From: CAYVQE01 sp964454005
Lineage (GTDB): Bacteria > Myxococcota > B64-G9
NCBI GenBank assembly: GCA_964454005.1
Contig: CAYVQE010000002.1
Span: 1 to 64,000 of the forward strand
Reading direction: 5' to 3'
Length of the DNA: 64,000 bases
A model generated the notes under the pieces. That model was not told where the DNA came from and ran no database searches. It was given only the letters and a program-made list of their open reading frames with translations. Position 1 is the stretch's first letter; each line of letters begins with the position of its first letter. Below, piece after piece: positions 55,501-64,000 of this stretch. The position numbers were made by a program, and so were the translations under genes.

Positions 55501-57829
55501 GGCGGCGCTGCCGGCGCCGCTGCCGGCGTTGGCAGGCGGCTAGGAAGCGGCGGGCCACGGCCGGCAAAGCCTCGAGCCCGGCCGCCCGTTGCTGCGCCTC
55601 GCGCAGCGCCCGGCCGTCCCAGAGCTCGGCATCGCGCTGGCCGCGCCCCTGCCACAGCCGGGCCGCTTGCTCCAGCTCGGCGGCGAAACGCAGGTCCTCA
55701 CGCGCCTCGGCGCGCCAGCGCCGCAACCGCTGCCAGACCAGCGCCAGCGATTCGTGGGCCAGCTCGATCTCGCGCTCCTGCTCGTCGCTGGTCGCGGAGG
55801 CCGCCGGCCGGCGCTGCGCGGCCAGCAGGCGCGCGTCGATCAGCCGGTCGAGCACCCCGGCCGCATCCGCCGCCAGGCCGTCGAGCAGATCGGATCGCGG
55901 CAGGCTGCGCCGGGTACCCTCCGGCGTGACCAGGCGCAAACAGATCTGGCGCGCCAAGCGGACCCGCGGGGCGGACAGGCCGGTCAGCACCGCATCGGCG
56001 TGCTGGGCCAGGGCTCCCTCGACACCGCCCATCTCCTCGTAGGCCCGCCGGGTCAGCAGCTGGTGCTGCCGATCGCGCCGCTCCCAGAGCTGCTGGCCGG
56101 CGAACTGCAGCAGAGCCAGGCCGGCCGCCTCGTCACGAACCGCGGCCACCATCTCCTCGGCCAGCAGGTCGTCCTCGAAATCGCAGCCCGAGCCGCCGAC
56201 CGTATCGCGCAAGATGGACAGCAGCGTCCGGTCGTTCGGCGGGCGCAGCACCAGCAACCGATCCAGAGCCGCCGCGCCGCCGCTGCCGGCGGCCAGCCGG
56301 CCCAGAAAGTCCTCGCGCAGGGTGCAGATGACCCGCAGCGGACCTTCGGCATCGTCGGCCGCGATGAGCACCGCGCGCAGGAAGGCCTCGCGGGTGGCGC
56401 CGTCGTCGGGCTGGGCGAAGACCTCCTCGAGCTGATCGACGAACAGCAGCACCTGGGCCTGCTCGCGCTCGGCCAGCTCCAGCAAGTGCAGCACCAGCCG
56501 GCCCGGCCGGCGCCGCAGCTCGGCGGCCAGCTCTGCCGGGTCGCCGGTCGCGGCAGCTGACCGCGATCGGCCCTCGGGCGGCGTGCCGATGCCCCCGCCC
56601 GACTCACCGCGCAGCAAGCGCAGGGCCAAGGCCTGGAACGGATCGCGGCCGGGCCGCAGGCCGAGCACGCGCCAGCGGCCGCGCTCGCGCAACCGCGGTA
56701 TCACACCGGCCTGGACGAAGGAGCTCTTGCCCACCCCGGAGGGCCCGACCACCGGCAGCACCGGATCGCGGCGCAAGCGCTCCAGGCAGACGGCCACCTC
56801 TTCCCCGCGGCCGTAGAACCGATCCGCCTCGCCTTCGGTAAATGGCAACAGCCCGCGGAAGGGGCTCTGCCTTCCTGGCCGACCCCGGCGACCGTCTCCG
56901 GCCAGCCACCGCGCCAGCCGCGCCTCCAGCTCTTCGGCCGCCGGCCGCTCGGCCGCAGCCTTGGCCAGACAGCGCGCCACCAGCTCGTCCAGACCGGCCG
57001 GTTGATCGGCTGCCGGCGGCAGCCGCGGCGCGGGCTCGGCCGCGGTGACTCGCTCGCCCAGCTCGGCCAAGTCGGTCAGCTCGGCCGCCGCGAACGGCCG
57101 CCGGCCAGCCAACAGCTCGTAGAGCATCACCCCCAGCGCCCAGACATCGATCGGCGGTCCCAGCGGTTCGCGGCGCCACTGCTCGGGCGCCATGTAGGCC
57201 GGGGTGCCGACCATCCCACCGGTGGTCAGCGGCCCGGCGGCCGCGGCCGGCTCGGGCGCCTCCAGCGCGGGATCCGGCTCCAGCGGCTTGGCCAGGCCGA
57301 AGTCGACCACCCGCAGCCGGCCGTCTGCGGGCAACAGCACGTTCTCCGGCTTCAGGTCGCGATGCAGCACCCGGTGGCGGTGGGCCTCGGTCAGGGCCGC
57401 GGCCACCGCTCGGGCGATGCGCAAGGCCTCGGGCACCGCGCAGCGCTCCTGCTCCAGGCGCTGGCGCAGGGTCTGGCCGGCCAGGTATTCCAGCGCCACC
57501 CAGGGACGGCCGCACCAGTCGCCCACCGCGTAGATGGTGACGATGTGGGGGTGGTTGAAGCGCGCGGTCAGCTGCGCCTCGCGCCGGAAGCGCTCGACCG
57601 CCTGCGACTCGCCGAGCGCCGCGGGCAGCACCAGCTTCAAGGCCACCCGGCGGCCGAGTTCCAGATCGCGGGCCAGGTAGACCTCGCCCGCTCCGCCGCG
57701 GCCGATCAGCCGGATGATCCGAAACCGCTTCAGGCGATCGCCCGACTCGAGCCGCGCTCGCTGCGAGCGCTGATCACCCATCACCGGTTGCCCCACGATC
57801 TCGCCCTCGCTGTCGATGGCATTCATCAT
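52514..57829 (-). CDS. Ser/Thr kinase - STAND NTPase - WD40 repeat fusion protein
   Basis: The 1771-residue protein starts at the tandem ATG at 57829/57826. Residues 35-330 form a Hanks kinase: IGRGGAGEV (42-50), Lys65, HRDLKPEN (156-163), DFG (176-178) and APE (214-216). Residues about 340-770 are a STAND-type NTPase with P-loop GPSGVGKSS near residue 360 and FVDQLEEVF as the Walker B-like strand. A transmembrane helix (GAAMGGLAALAAIALLVAA) follows near residue 785-805. From about 870 to the C-terminus there are many WD40 repeats (LAFSPSGRQLLVATRDGRIRVW and similar). The propeller is expected outside the membrane and may sense ligands. The activation segment of this kinase has normal length, unlike the paralogue at 30960. 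The gene is divergent from the lipoprotein gene at 58051. Confidence 0.87.
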   Translation of the reverse strand: MMNAIDSEGEIVGQPVMGDQRSQRARLESGDRLKRFRIIRLIGRGGAGEVYLARDLELGRRVALKLVLPAALGESQAVERFRREAQLTARFNHPHIVTIYAVGDWCGRPWVALEYLAGQTLRQRLEQERCAVPEALRIARAVAAALTEAHRHRVLHRDLKPENVLLPADGRLRVVDFGLAKPLEPDPALEAPEPAAAAGPLTTGGMVGTPAYMAPEQWRREPLGPPIDVWALGVMLYELLAGRRPFAAAELTDLAELGERVTAAEPAPRLPPAADQPAGLDELVARCLAKAAAERPAAEELEARLARWLAGDGRRGRPGRQSPFRGLLPFTEGEADRFYGRGEEVAVCLERLRRDPVLPVVGPSGVGKSSFVQAGVIPRLRERGRWRVLGLRPGRDPFQALALRLLRGESGGGIGTPPEGRSRSAAATGDPAELAAELRRRPGRLVLHLLELAEREQAQVLLFVDQLEEVFAQPDDGATREAFLRAVLIAADDAEGPLRVICTLREDFLGRLAAGSGGAAALDRLLVLRPPNDRTLLSILRDTVGGSGCDFEDDLLAEEMVAAVRDEAAGLALLQFAGQQLWERRDRQHQLLTRRAYEEMGGVEGALAQHADAVLTGLSAPRVRLARQICLRLVTPEGTRRSLPRSDLLDGLAADAAGVLDRLIDARLLAAQRRPAASATSDEQEREIELAHESLALVWQRLRRWRAEAREDLRFAAELEQAARLWQGRGQRDAELWDGRALREAQQRAAGLEALPAVARRFLAACQRRQRRRQRRRRWLIGAAMGGLAALAAIALLVAASLEQRRAEAQHQRGLAEQGQAEALLAAARSASERGGVLEARARLRMALERDDSLSSRALWSRLQRQPLVWEAELFHVLGAAWSPTGRTIAIGPGGPLEVLDASTGQALRSLQTAGVYFSTDYSRDGRLLAAAGTVVSVFDEGTGAIVASQPAAKSVFDLCLAGRDRWLAAVVGEDLHVWRLPLEATSRESEGLGHRVACARQRPWLATLDADRRPVLIDASDGRRLALLDGEPVTAVALDAAGARAATGDRRGRIRIYAIEPGTPGGSLRTALEAAPGGLDTAVHELVFAPDGRRLAAGGADGAARVWQVAGGRRLRTFPARASPASGLAFSPSGRQLLVATRDGRIRVWSLQPERMPRAAAGHRGIWLAAAVAPAGDLVASAEVFGDGGIRLWSGPAGTPLGELRGHRGGVADLAFAPDGRLLASASKDGTLRLWSTERRTVSAELHPGAGALAAVAFSPAGHWLAAGGADGRVRLWRLREGRPQAAAQRLVGTGENVLALAFGPDDGLLAASFGGRRLRLWELDAAAGTARPHALAIAGPAPRPHGLAFHPEGRRLYAGGDAGRLLEIDLQRQTSRALAQQDSVLAVSHRAIAVHPAGVLLGAAPGDGLPRRIWDLDRGGTRSVMLNAVGPAAAFAFSADGRYALTEDAAGVRLWHARSGLPHWRSDLLLTGPPRLHTHQGWIAPGSGAPVEPPAGTRWRAALEAGSLVTSLGPQQDTVCRIDPQQALELWQRSTDRLLLRCAEREYIDTIAVAGACVGLFQSSSRWASAVLLRPGRPPRALGAQLIGAARGPAEIYLIGEQRVEALGFGGRPRGSWPVEQVASTALRVPGGLAVGRFNGAVEVLDDAGGAPRRLQNLPGVPVARLLGGPAGTLVVASCDGTVGLWSLATGERLDRIKLHGRPTALVWDGDHLLAATAVGDHAALDYGALRLSHCALLRALWQAVPVTWKSGQPVATAAPAAHHCHRER

Positions 57830-58050
57830 GCCCACCCGACCGCCGCCGGTCAAAGGAAGCGTCTGGCCGGCCGGCAAGGAAATGCCGCCCGGGGCAAGTT
57901 CTTGCCGCCGGCGCCAGGCCCCGCCGGCAGCAGGCCCAGCCGGCGATGCCGAACATCGTTTGGAATCCGAAAGGATCGGCCATCCGGCCACAGATGGCAC
58001 ACCGGCTGCATCGGCTGCCGGCGCAAACAGCACGGAAAGGAGGCGAGCCG

Positions 58051-58731
58051 ATGAGACGAGCCGAAAGGGCCCTGTTGTGGCCAGCGCTGTGGCTGGTACT
58101 GGTGGCGTGCGGCTGCGGTGGCGGTGGCAGCAGCCCGCAGGAGACCTGCAGCGACGGCCAGCAGAACCAGAACGAGACCGACGTGGACTGCGGCGGCGTG
58201 TGTACGCCCTGTGCCAACGGATTGGGTTGTTTGACCGACTCCGATTGCGCCAGCGGCAACTGCGACAACGGCCGCTGCGCGCTGCCCGGCGAATCGTGCA
58301 CCGTGGGCGAGACGCGCTGCAACGCCGACGGCAACGTGGAGACCTGCGCCGACCCCGGCGACCACTGGGACGAGACCGCGTGCGCCCGGGGCTGCCAGGT
58401 GGTCGCCGGTCAGGCGCAGTGCATTCCCGAGCCCGGCTGCAGCGAAGGCCAGACCCGCTGCTCGGCCGGCGGCGATCTGGAGACCTGCAACGCCGACGGC
58501 CAGTGGGAGATCACCGACTGTCCCCACGGCTGTGTGACCGAGGGCGGTCAAAGCCGCTGCGCCGATGCGCCCAGCGCTGCGCTGCCGGGCCACGTCAAAC
58601 AGACCGCCGGCGGCTGCCAGGTCGACTCGGCCGGGTTCCGGGCGCGGTTGTGCATCGGGGCTCCGTTGCCCGGCGGCACCACCGGCAACGGCGCGCTCCG
58701 CGCCAGCCCTGGCCCGGCCGCGGCACCATGA
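58051..58731 (+). CDS. Cys-rich lipoprotein
   Basis: The 226-residue protein has a lipobox (LWLVLVAC, lipidated Cys20) followed by a Gly-rich linker. CSDGQQNQNETDVDCGGVC and CLTDSDCASGNCDNGRC are Cys-repeat motifs common in secreted Myxococcota proteins. Two later repeats share CxxGxTRCxxxGxxETCxxxGxW (residues about 88-110 and 130-155). AAAGGAGG lies before the ATG at 58051. The function is unknown; it is probably surface exposed. The secreted tail-fibre-like gene starts 51 bp downstream. Confidence 0.75.
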   Translation: MRRAERALLWPALWLVLVACGCGGGGSSPQETCSDGQQNQNETDVDCGGVCTPCANGLGCLTDSDCASGNCDNGRCALPGESCTVGETRCNADGNVETCADPGDHWDETACARGCQVVAGQAQCIPEPGCSEGQTRCSAGGDLETCNADGQWEITDCPHGCVTEGGQSRCADAPSAALPGHVKQTAGGCQVDSAGFRARLCIGAPLPGGTTGNGALRASPGPAAAP

Positions 58732-58781
58732 ATACCGAGCCTGAAGCCAATCCACACCACCGATCGAGAAGGGAGAACGCC

Positions 58782-59999
58782 ATGAAGATCCGAACCGTCT
58801 TGGCCATCGCCTGCTGGCTGCTGCCAGCGCTTAGCCTGGCCGCTGCACCGGCATGGATCCCGGTGCAGGCCTACCTGACCGACGCCGACGGCAACCCGCT
58901 GGACGGCGAGCACGACATCGACCTGCGGCTGTATGACGCGGATGCCGGGGGCGCGGCCCTGTTCGACGAGAACCACACCGTCATGGTCGAGCAGGGCCTG
59001 GTGACCTTGTACCTGGGAGCCAACCAGGCGCTCGACCTGTCCCTGTTCCGCGATCAGGACGAGCTGTACCTGGGCATCGAGATCGACGGCGACGGCGAGA
59101 TGAGCCCGCGGCTGACGCTGGGCTCGGTGCCCTTCGCCGGCCACGCCCGCTTCGCCGACGATGCCATGACCCTGCAGGGCCACACCCCGGCCGACTTCCG
59201 CACCAGCGGCGATCCGGTCGGCTGGGCCGATCTGAGCGACGTGCCGGCTTGGGTCAGCGACGGCGATGACGACACCCTGGCCGGGCTGAACTGCAGCGAG
59301 GGCTACGTGGCCAAGTTCTTGTCCGGCGCCTGGCAATGCGCCCAGGACGAGAGCGGCATGGGCGCCCACACCCACTCCGGCGACGACATCACCTCCGCGG
59401 TGGCCGTAGCCCAGTCGGCCAACAGCGCTCCCTGGGCCGGGCTGACCGGAGTGCCGGCCGGCTTCGCCGACGGCGTCGACAACGTCGGCGACGGCCTGGG
59501 CGGCTCGGGCACAGCCAACAACCTGGCCCTGTTCACCGCCGCCGATGCGGTCGGCGATTCGGTGCTGGTCCAGGACGGAACCTACATCGGCGTGGACAAG
59601 ACCCCCGAGGACAAGCTGGACGTCGCCGGCTCGGTCCGCGCGGGCGCCTTTCGCTCCGCCATCGGCAGCCTGGACGTGGACCCCGGCACAACCAACACCG
59701 AAGTGCTCTCGTTCTCCGGCCGCTCGGTCTACATCGTCAAGGCCTCCTGGTCGGGCAGCATGATGGAGGGCACGCGGGCCTGGTTCGTCATCACCCACAA
59801 CGACATGAACCATTTTACCGGGCATCCGACCATCATCGAGATCGGCATGACCAGCGGCAGCTACCACTACTCCAGCACCCTGAACCTCGGCGTGGACGCC
59901 AACCTGCCCTACAACCAGCTGCGCCTGTCCTGCGAGCGAAGCCACGGCGGCGACACGCGCCCCTGCCTGTGGTCCACCACTAGGGTAGCCGCCCGCTGA
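58782..59999 (+). CDS. Secreted tail-fibre-like protein
   Basis: The 405-residue protein has a signal peptide (ACWLLPALSLAAAPAW, residues 10-25). Residues 28-115 form a beta-rich domain (VQAYLTDADGNPLDGEHDIDLRLYDA). The middle contains ADLSDVPAWVSDG and an AHTHSGDDIT motif like those in phage tail fibre and collar proteins. DKTPEDKLDVAGSVRAGAF then resembles the hinge before intramolecular-chaperone domains. Such exported fibre-like proteins recur in Myxococcota genomes with unknown roles, and no other phage genes are nearby. AAGGGAGAA precedes the ATG at 58782; the frame is open far upstream without homology. Confidence 0.7.
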   Translation: MKIRTVLAIACWLLPALSLAAAPAWIPVQAYLTDADGNPLDGEHDIDLRLYDADAGGAALFDENHTVMVEQGLVTLYLGANQALDLSLFRDQDELYLGIEIDGDGEMSPRLTLGSVPFAGHARFADDAMTLQGHTPADFRTSGDPVGWADLSDVPAWVSDGDDDTLAGLNCSEGYVAKFLSGAWQCAQDESGMGAHTHSGDDITSAVAVAQSANSAPWAGLTGVPAGFADGVDNVGDGLGGSGTANNLALFTAADAVGDSVLVQDGTYIGVDKTPEDKLDVAGSVRAGAFRSAIGSLDVDPGTTNTEVLSFSGRSVYIVKASWSGSMMEGTRAWFVITHNDMNHFTGHPTIIEIGMTSGSYHYSSTLNLGVDANLPYNQLRLSCERSHGGDTRPCLWSTTRVAAR

Positions 60000-60029
60000 C
60001 CCGCGGCGCCGCCGTCTGCCAATACGATC

Positions 60030-60058
60030 TTGGCAAGCAAACGCCCCCGCGCTAAAGT
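60030..60058 (+). promoter_or_regulatory. Sigma-70-like promoter of the sigma-54 activator gene
   Basis: TTGGCA (60030-60035) and TAAAGT (60053-60058) are separated by 17 bp. TTGGCA is also the 3' arm of a short hairpin (GCCAA...TTGGC, 60018-60034). The leader to the ATG at 60135 would be about 70 nt. It lacks the TTGC half-site needed for a sigma-54 promoter. Confidence 0.45.
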
Positions 60059-60134
60059 AATCCAGTTCCACACCTGGATCCGAGACGCGAATGCCCGGCC
60101 GCAGGGGGGGCAGCCGCGCTCAGGGGGCCGCACC

Positions 60135-61952
<1,818 letters not shown>

Positions 61953-62096
61953 GCTGCAGCCCTGCCCGGCCGGCGCTTTGGACCGCCATGGCCGTTGCCC
62001 GGTCGCGCTGCGGCGTGATACTGGTGGAAACGGATCGGTCCCACGCAATGGTTGGCCGGCTGGCCGCAGCCGGCGACTGGGGAGGTCGTCCCTGCC

Positions 62097-63914
62097 ATGT
62101 CGCTCGACGCCGTGCTCGACCGCCACCCCGCCCTGGGCGATCTGTTGGATCGCAGCCCCGAGCTGCGCCCGGCGGCCGAGCGACTGGTCGACTGGGGGCT
62201 GGTCGGAACGCTGGACCGCTACCTGGACGACGCCGGCCCGGCGGAGCTGGGCACCTTTTTGTCCGAGCTGGAGCGCGTCGATCCCGAGCGGCTGGCCATC
62301 CACCGCCGGGCGCTGCGCGAGCCGCCCAGCGATCCGTTGGGCCCCGAGGACGTCGAGCCGGTGCGCCTGGTCACCCTGGATGAGCAGGCCGAACGCGAGG
62401 CGGCCGATACCGCCGCCGGGCTGGAGTCGCTGCGCTCCGGCCGCTGGGCCTCGCTGGCCTTCGCCGGCGGCTCGGGCACCCGCTTTTTTTCCCAGATCGA
62501 GGAGCTGGACCGGGCGCTGGCCGAGCCCAACGAGCGGCTGCGGCACGAACGCTTCGACGTCACCGCGCCCAAAGGCGTGTTTCCCATCTCACCGGTGGCC
62601 GGCCTGAGCTTCTACGAACGCATCGCCGCCGAGGCCCTGGCCGCGGGCGTGCGCGTCGGGCGCCTACCCTGGGTGCTGCTGCTGACCTCGCGGGTGACCC
62701 ACGAGCGCAGCCTGGCCTACCTGCAGCAGCGCGATCTGTGGGGCATGCCAGCGGCGGGCTTCATCGCCTTTCGCCAGGCGGACGAGCCGCGGCTCGACGC
62801 CCACGGCGACCTGGTGGTAGCCGATCAGGAAGGCCATCTGGCCTGGACCGGCGACGGCCACGGCGGTGTCTACCGGGCCCTGCTGGCACCCGGCGGCGAC
62901 GGCCCCGGGGTGCTCGAGCGGCTGCGGGCCGACGGGGTCGAGCAGCTGGTGATGCACAACGTCGACAACGCCGCCGCGCGGCCCTTCGCCCCGGCCCGGC
63001 TCGGCTTCCACCTGCGCGACCGCGCCCTGTTCACCGTCTCGGCCACCCGCAAGACCGATCCGGCCGAGAAGGTGGGTGTGCTGATGCGGCTGAAGGCCAG
63101 CGGGCGCATCGAGGTGGTCGAGTACAACGTGATCGACCGCGCCCTGGCCGAGGCGCGCGACGGCGCCAGCGGCCGGCTGTTGCACGAGGCCGGCAACATC
63201 AACACCAACCTGGTGGCGGTCGAGGCCATCACCCCGGACATCGATCCCACCCTGTACACCGGCAAGCGGATCACCTCGCGCCGCGGGGTGGTGGCCTCGA
63301 ACTCGCTGGAAATGCTCAACCAGCACCTGACGCGCGAGCTGCCGGCCGATCGGGTGCGGGCCTACGAGGTGCAGCGCCGGGACTTCTTCATGCCCACCAA
63401 GAACGTCAACGGGCCCGACTCGGTGGCCAGCACCAGCGCCATGCTGTCGCAGCGTTTCGCTCGGCTGCTCGGCGCCGCCGGTGCCAGAATCGACCCGGCG
63501 GCCATCTGCGATCTGCATCCGGCCTGCGGCGACGGCCCCGCGGCCCTGGCCGAACGCGGTCTGGGCCCGGGTTGGCAGCTCGGCGCCGGCTCGCGGCTGT
63601 ACCTGTGCGCCCGGCTGGGCCTGGCCGACGGCGCACCGATCGCCGCCGGTCCGGTGACGCTCGAGCCCGGCGCCACCCTGATCGTCGATGCCCGCCGGCC
63701 CTATGGTGAGCCGCGGCTGGGCCCGAGCCGCCTCCTCACCCTGGCGACCGAGCGGGCGTCGCGGGTGCAGCTCGGCCGCGGGCTGGTCGTCCGCGCGGGT
63801 GTGACCGTGCGCTTGCGGGTCGGGCCGGGCGCCCGGCTCGAGGTGGCTGACGGGCGGGTGTTCGACCGCGACGTCGACGTCGAACTCGGCCCGGGCGAGT
63901 CGCTGCTGATCTGA
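62097..63914 (+). CDS. UDP-sugar pyrophosphorylase (UDPGP family, UAP1-like)
   Basis: The 605-residue protein has the UDPGP family nucleotide-binding motif LAFAGGSGTRFFSQ, followed after about 25 residues by APKGVFPISPVAGLSFYERI. VDNAAARPFAPARLGF and RKTDPAEKVGVL match the substrate and Lys-containing regions. The family transfers UMP from UTP to glucose-1-phosphate or N-acetylhexosamine-1-phosphate, providing UDP-sugars for envelope polymers. Sequence alone does not decide which. The last roughly 90 residues form a beta-rich tail (GATLIVDARRPYGEPRLG). GGGGAGG lies 11 nt before the ATG at 62097. Confidence 0.8.
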   Translation: MSLDAVLDRHPALGDLLDRSPELRPAAERLVDWGLVGTLDRYLDDAGPAELGTFLSELERVDPERLAIHRRALREPPSDPLGPEDVEPVRLVTLDEQAEREAADTAAGLESLRSGRWASLAFAGGSGTRFFSQIEELDRALAEPNERLRHERFDVTAPKGVFPISPVAGLSFYERIAAEALAAGVRVGRLPWVLLLTSRVTHERSLAYLQQRDLWGMPAAGFIAFRQADEPRLDAHGDLVVADQEGHLAWTGDGHGGVYRALLAPGGDGPGVLERLRADGVEQLVMHNVDNAAARPFAPARLGFHLRDRALFTVSATRKTDPAEKVGVLMRLKASGRIEVVEYNVIDRALAEARDGASGRLLHEAGNINTNLVAVEAITPDIDPTLYTGKRITSRRGVVASNSLEMLNQHLTRELPADRVRAYEVQRRDFFMPTKNVNGPDSVASTSAMLSQRFARLLGAAGARIDPAAICDLHPACGDGPAALAERGLGPGWQLGAGSRLYLCARLGLADGAPIAAGPVTLEPGATLIVDARRPYGEPRLGPSRLLTLATERASRVQLGRGLVVRAGVTVRLRVGPGARLEVADGRVFDRDVDVELGPGESLLI

Positions 63915-63948
63915 CCGGCGATCCCTTGGGCGCTCCAGCCCGCAGCGC

Positions 63949-64000
63949 TCAGCGCCAGCCGGTCAGCGCGGGCCAGGCCAACAGCGCCAGGGCCAGCACG
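63949..64000 (-). CDS. 3' end of a probable membrane protein gene (partial)
   Basis: The last 52 bp read, on the minus strand, as 16 hydrophobic codons (VLALALLAWPALTGWR) and a TGA at 63951-63949. The gene would begin outside the window. The evidence is only hydrophobicity and the stop. Confidence 0.3.
   Translation of the reverse strand, partial: VLALALLAWPALTGWR

Noticed and set aside
58782..59999. Prophage remnant
   Set aside because: The fibre-like protein has a Sec signal peptide, and no capsid, terminase, portal or integrase genes are in the window.
60024..60060. Sigma-54 promoter
   Set aside because: TTGGCA is present, but the required GC/TTGC element at the right spacing is missing.

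Overview
The window is about 64 kb of very GC-rich DNA (roughly 70 % by eye) with long, tightly packed genes on both strands and short intergenic gaps. The gene content points to a Myxococcota-type (formerly deltaproteobacterial) organism. One secreted protein carries MopE-like repeats and ends in a MYXO-CTERM-like sorting tail. There is an ADYC-domain protein, two Hanks-type Ser/Thr kinases fused to STAND-type NTPase modules, an FHA/sigma-54 activator, several cysteine-rich lipoproteins and a bacterial steroid 5-alpha-reductase homologue. This placement is an inference from families; no rRNA or tRNA gene was seen to confirm it. Almost all functions are read from motifs and domain order, without database searches.

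Layout. 1-126: a GGATCC minisatellite. 138-8182: O-antigen-ligase-like membrane protein, duplicated beta-propeller protein, a sigma-like/zinc-finger/membrane fusion and a very large lipoprotein. 8379-12357: single-domain response regulator, 6-phosphogluconolactonase, ketopantoate-reductase-like protein and acyl-CoA synthetase. 12368-14167: outer-membrane protein with a long low-complexity linker. 14239-15960: a small foreign-looking island with a Fic protein and a decayed type I restriction (HsdR) fragment, bounded by 68/69-bp direct repeats. 15976-18859: MATE exporter and flavin oxidoreductase. 18990-25527: a complete tetR-tolC-adaptor-RND efflux operon with a strong promoter and an 8-bp iteron array. 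25665-30829: ileS, truC-like pseudouridine synthase and a DHH phosphoesterase. 30960-34928: kinase-STAND-PEGA-FGE protein. 35193-39346: ADYC protein, zinc protein, hotdog protein, HemW-like radical SAM protein and a DUF6544-like protein. 39397-40158: steroid 5-alpha-reductase homologue. 40288-47891: secreted and surface proteins (DUF3604, ankyrin, MopE/MYXO-CTERM, beta-barrel). 47951-52385: FG-GAP protein, FecCD-type ABC ATPase and permease, and a patatin phospholipase. 52514-57829: kinase-STAND-WD40 giant. 58051-63914: cysteine-rich lipoprotein, tail-fibre-like secreted protein, FHA/sigma-54 activator and UDP-sugar pyrophosphorylase.

How the genes fit together. The best-defined unit is the four-gene efflux operon on the minus strand, with the regulator first and then outer membrane, adaptor and pump genes. 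Two other minus-strand units are also tight: DHH-truC overlap by GTGA, and the ABC ATPase and FG-GAP protein overlap by TGATG. Envelope, surface and signalling proteins dominate the rest, as expected of a predatory or social soil or sediment bacterium. No CRISPR array, complete insertion sequence, prophage or secondary-metabolite assembly line was seen. The most unusual items are the repeat-bounded Fic/HsdR island, the sigma/zinc-finger/membrane fusion with a promoter that suggests a leaderless mRNA, the kinase with a roughly 90-residue insertion in its activation segment, the tetR 5' UTR iterons, and the separated FecCD ABC pair coupled to an FG-GAP protein.
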